Source of the DNA: Bacteroidota bacterium
Lineage (GTDB): Bacteria > Bacteroidota > Bacteroidia > Chitinophagales > Chitinophagaceae
Assembly (NCBI GenBank): GCA_026391125.1
Contig: JAPLEO010000001.1
Coordinates: forward strand, 1-64,000
Direction of reading: 5' to 3'
Length of the DNA stretch: 64,000 nucleotides
Positions 61,085-64,000 of this stretch are shown piece after piece (position 1 is the stretch's first letter; each line of letters opens with the position of its first letter). The notes below the pieces were generated by a model, which saw only the letters and a program-made list of their open reading frames with translations, searched no databases and was not told the DNA's origin. The position numbers and the translations under genes were made by a program.

Positions 61085-63049
61085 TTATTGATAAGTTAGT
61101 CCATATCCAAAATGATATAATGGATTTTCAGAATCATAAGGAACGTCTTCTTTTTGCTTTTCAACTGCCCCCATAGAGGATGGTAATTCAAAAGGAAGTT
61201 TTCCCGTTGGTTTGAATTTCCCAAAGATCAAATCGAGAATGATATTATCCTGACTACTAAAATCGCCAATCACCGCCTTACTCGCTGCATTGATCTCTGA
61301 GAACACTGCAGGCCTTTCAAGGTTCATAACAGTAATGGTAGGCTTAGTTTCTATCAATTTTAAGATCTCTGCTTTTTTATCAGCATCAAAATCTAAATGA
61401 CCCTGATGAAATACTTTCTGCATTAAGAATTTTTCTTCTCCTGGTTTGAGTCCGTATGGAGTGTTAAGTTTTAAAATGATCACATCAGCATTTTTTGCAT
61501 CGGTCACCAAATTTTTATAAGCTGCTGATTCTTCTTTATTGAACCCCTGCAAATAAATTTTCGTAGTAGGTTTTAATGGCAGGATCGACTGATCGTTCTT
61601 CAATAACACCAATGATTTTCTTTGTGCTTCTAAACCCTTTTCGATAAATTTTGAGCTGTTTACAATTGATGCATTTTCTGCTTTCAAAAAAGGATTGTCG
61701 AATAGTCCCAAACGAAACTTTTCTTTGAGAATTCTTTTTACTGATTGATTGATACGATCTTCAGATAACTTTCCTGACTTCACCAGTTGTACAAGATCTT
61801 CTGTCAAAGATTCACCGCCAAACATATCACAACCAGCATCCAAAATTTTCAGCATGCGTTCTTCTTTCGTTAAATTTTCAACTCCATGTGCAGCAGCGGG
61901 TTTAACCATTAATCCAAATAGTTTGGCATCTGTTACCAAGCCCCAATCTGTACAAATGATTCCTTCAAAATGGTATTTCTCTCTCAACAAACCAGTGATG
62001 ATCTCTTTGTTGTATCCGAAGCCAACGTCCTGTTTTGTTTGTCCGACTGGTACCCCATAATAAGGCATCACTTGCGCCACGTGTGCAGCAAAAGCGCCTT
62101 TCTCAAAAGGAATTAAATGATAGGCAAAATTGTTTCCTGGATATGCTTGTTTGCCTGGAGGAAAATGTGCATCCATGCCGCCTTTCTGCGGACCACCGCC
62201 GGCAAAATGTTTCACCATACATTCTACACTTTGGTTATTAATAGTATCTCCCTGAAAACCTAGAATATAGGCTTTGGTCATTTTAGCTGCCAGTTCCGCA
62301 TCTTCTCCAAACGTGCCATTGATCCTTGCCCAACGAGGTTCAGTTGCCAGATCGGCCATTGGCGATAAGGTTAATCTGATCCCCATGGCCAAATATTCCT
62401 GACGAGCAATATCTCCAAAAGCCCTTGTTAAATCAGTGTCACCAGTTGCAGCTAATCCAAGTGTGGAAGGCCATTTAGAAAAGAAGGGGGTATAAATACT
62501 TGCACCCGGTGCATTGGGCACACCATGTCTAGGATCGGATGCAATAGTCATTGGTATTCCCAATCTCGTTTTTTCTGCAAGCTTTTGAATATTATTATTC
62601 CAAATGATCATCGCTTCTGGTGAAGGAGATTGTAAAATATTGACGTGAGTCATTTTTTTTCTGGCTACTATTTCCACATTTGATTCGAGCAATAGTGAGA
62701 AAGGATTGGAGGGTGACATTACATTACTGAGTTTGCCAGTACTATTCATCGCTGCCATATTAATGAACATGCTGCCTGCTTTTTCTTCTAGGTTCATTTG
62801 TTTCAAAAGGTCATCCACTCTTTTATTGATATCTGCACGGGAATCCTCATAAATATCGAGCTTACCATTTTTGTTCAGATCGCGAAATGCCATTCCATCA
62901 ATGGTTAGAATGGGGGCTTCCTTGCCTAGGAGGTTCATATCCTTCATCGACTGACGAGAAGTTGTAATATAATAATACGTGAAGAACCCTAAAATCAATA
63001 GGAATAGGAACAACAGGGTGAACCCCAAAAATTTGAAGAATTTTTTCAT
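61085..63049 (-). CDS. Glycoside hydrolase family 3 protein (beta-glucosidase-like), membrane-anchored
   Basis: N-terminal TM; MNLEEKAGSMFINMAA, HFAGGGPQKGGMDAHFP, GIICTDWGLVTDAK nucleophile region. Confidence 0.93.
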   Translation of the reverse strand: MKKFFKFLGFTLLFLFLLILGFFTYYYITTSRQSMKDMNLLGKEAPILTIDGMAFRDLNKNGKLDIYEDSRADINKRVDDLLKQMNLEEKAGSMFINMAAMNSTGKLSNVMSPSNPFSLLLESNVEIVARKKMTHVNILQSPSPEAMIIWNNNIQKLAEKTRLGIPMTIASDPRHGVPNAPGASIYTPFFSKWPSTLGLAATGDTDLTRAFGDIARQEYLAMGIRLTLSPMADLATEPRWARINGTFGEDAELAAKMTKAYILGFQGDTINNQSVECMVKHFAGGGPQKGGMDAHFPPGKQAYPGNNFAYHLIPFEKGAFAAHVAQVMPYYGVPVGQTKQDVGFGYNKEIITGLLREKYHFEGIICTDWGLVTDAKLFGLMVKPAAAHGVENLTKEERMLKILDAGCDMFGGESLTEDLVQLVKSGKLSEDRINQSVKRILKEKFRLGLFDNPFLKAENASIVNSSKFIEKGLEAQRKSLVLLKNDQSILPLKPTTKIYLQGFNKEESAAYKNLVTDAKNADVIILKLNTPYGLKPGEEKFLMQKVFHQGHLDFDADKKAEILKLIETKPTITVMNLERPAVFSEINAASKAVIGDFSSQDNIILDLIFGKFKPTGKLPFELPSSMGAVEKQKEDVPYDSENPLYHFGYGLTYQ

Positions 63050-63138
63050 ATCAATCGTTTAAAAAGCCTGTAAATATAGCCTTAAAATATAAAAGCTTAG
63101 CTTTGCAGCTCCTGTTGAAAAACAGCAAACTATAAAAC

Positions 63139-64000
63139 ATGCAAAAAAGAACAGACAATTTCGACAAGTTCGGACAGAAAAGAGGCAGTGCCATTAAGGA
63201 AGAATACCGCCAGGCAAAGAAGAAAATTAAGGCAGAAGCCCGCGCAGCTGGAGAAGCATTGCGATTGAAAAAGAAAAATGCCAAACTCGGCATTATCACC
63301 GAAGAGCCTAAAAAAACAAATACCAAGTTTCCAAAAAGAGCGCCTGGAGCCAATAAGGCTGAGTACCATGAGCGCAAGGAGAATTCCAAGAATATTGGTA
63401 AGCCGGCCCCTCCTGTAAAGCCAGAGCCAAAGGAAGCAGCTCCGAGAGACCCGAATGCACCTCAATCAAAAAGAGCCGGTGCACGCCCTCCAAAATCAAT
63501 GCGAGAAGCAGGGTTTGTTCCTAATAAAGACGGTGGAAAACCTGGATTTAATGGAAGACCTGCTTTAAGAGATAAAGATGCACAAGACAAAGAGCAAGTA
63601 GATAGTAATTCTCCAGATACAGTAATGCCGCTCAATAAATATATCGCGCATTCTGGTGTTTGTGGCAGAAGAGAAGCGGCAGAATTAGTGAAGACCGGAA
63701 AAGTGACGGTGAATGGAGATAAAATTTTTGAACCAGGCTATAAAGTTTCTGGCAGAGATAAAGTAGTTGTAAAAGACAAACAGGTTTTTTTGCAAAAGAA
63801 TTCAGTTTATATTTTGCTCAACAAACCAAAAGACTTCATCACCACAGCTAGTGATCCACAAGGAAGAAAAACGGTGATGGATATTGTTAAGTCAGCCACT
63901 CCAGAAAGAGTATATCCTGTTGGACGTTTAGATAGAAACACAACTGGTGTTTTAATTCTTACCAATGATGGAGAGTTAGCACAAAAGTTAACGCATCCTT
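63139..64000 (+). CDS. RsuA/RluB-family pseudouridine synthase with long basic N-terminal extension (3' truncated by window)
   Basis: Open frame from ATG 63139 to the window end; S4 domain LNKYIAHSGVCGRREAAELVKTGKVTVNG, then YILLNKPKDFITTASDPQGRKTVMDIV, VGRLDRNTTGVLILTNDGELAQKLTHP. Absent from the supplied ORF track because it has no stop. Confidence 0.93.
   Translation, partial: MQKRTDNFDKFGQKRGSAIKEEYRQAKKKIKAEARAAGEALRLKKKNAKLGIITEEPKKTNTKFPKRAPGANKAEYHERKENSKNIGKPAPPVKPEPKEAAPRDPNAPQSKRAGARPPKSMREAGFVPNKDGGKPGFNGRPALRDKDAQDKEQVDSNSPDTVMPLNKYIAHSGVCGRREAAELVKTGKVTVNGDKIFEPGYKVSGRDKVVVKDKQVFLQKNSVYILLNKPKDFITTASDPQGRKTVMDIVKSATPERVYPVGRLDRNTTGVLILTNDGELAQKLTHP

Noticed and set aside
63051-63499. 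Three overlapping minus-strand ORFs (112, 111, 63 aa)
   Set aside because: Antisense shadows of the RluB-like gene on the plus strand; compositionally odd with no family signature.
1-64000. CRISPR arrays, tRNA/rRNA genes, prophage, restriction or abortive-infection modules
   Set aside because: No regularly spaced repeats, no cloverleaf or rRNA signatures, and no phage or defence proteins recognised on either strand by reading. A tRNAscan, Infernal or DefenseFinder run would be decisive.

Overview
The window is a chromosomal segment of an AT-rich Bacteroidota. The Bacteroidetes-type NuoG, the ExbB/ExbD/TonB layout and the TAnnTTTG promoter boxes suggest Chitinophagaceae/Sphingobacteriia, but that assignment is inference. 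Most of it is housekeeping and general accessory genes. The largest block is a complete-looking complex I operon, nuoA-N, on the minus strand (about 40.1-53.4 kb). Other recognisable blocks are an exbB-exbD-tonB-tonB cluster (31-35 kb), two-component proteins (1-6 kb and 24-26 kb), an ECF-sigma operon with OB-fold, YceI, DinB and thioredoxin-like genes (26.4-29.5 kb), and mnmE, hisS, rlmN, a thiolase, GH3 and GH5 glycosidases, a tricorn/S41 protease and a metzincin-like metalloprotease. I see no rRNA, tRNA, CRISPR, prophage or classical defence island. The main anomalies are: (1) nuoM is split by an apparent small frame-breaking deletion; (2) two ExbD proteins are fused into one ORF; (3) an isolated Omp85/BamA-like C-terminal fragment remains at about 7.06-7.32 kb; (4) the C-terminus of an IS4-like transposase lies at the left edge; (5) the ECF-sigma/YceI/DinB/Trx operon is poorly characterised; (6) two GC-rich palindromic REP-like intergenic elements are present; (7) an RluB-type pseudouridine synthase gene runs off the right edge and is missing from the ORF track. 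I did not find a clearly new defence or mobile system.
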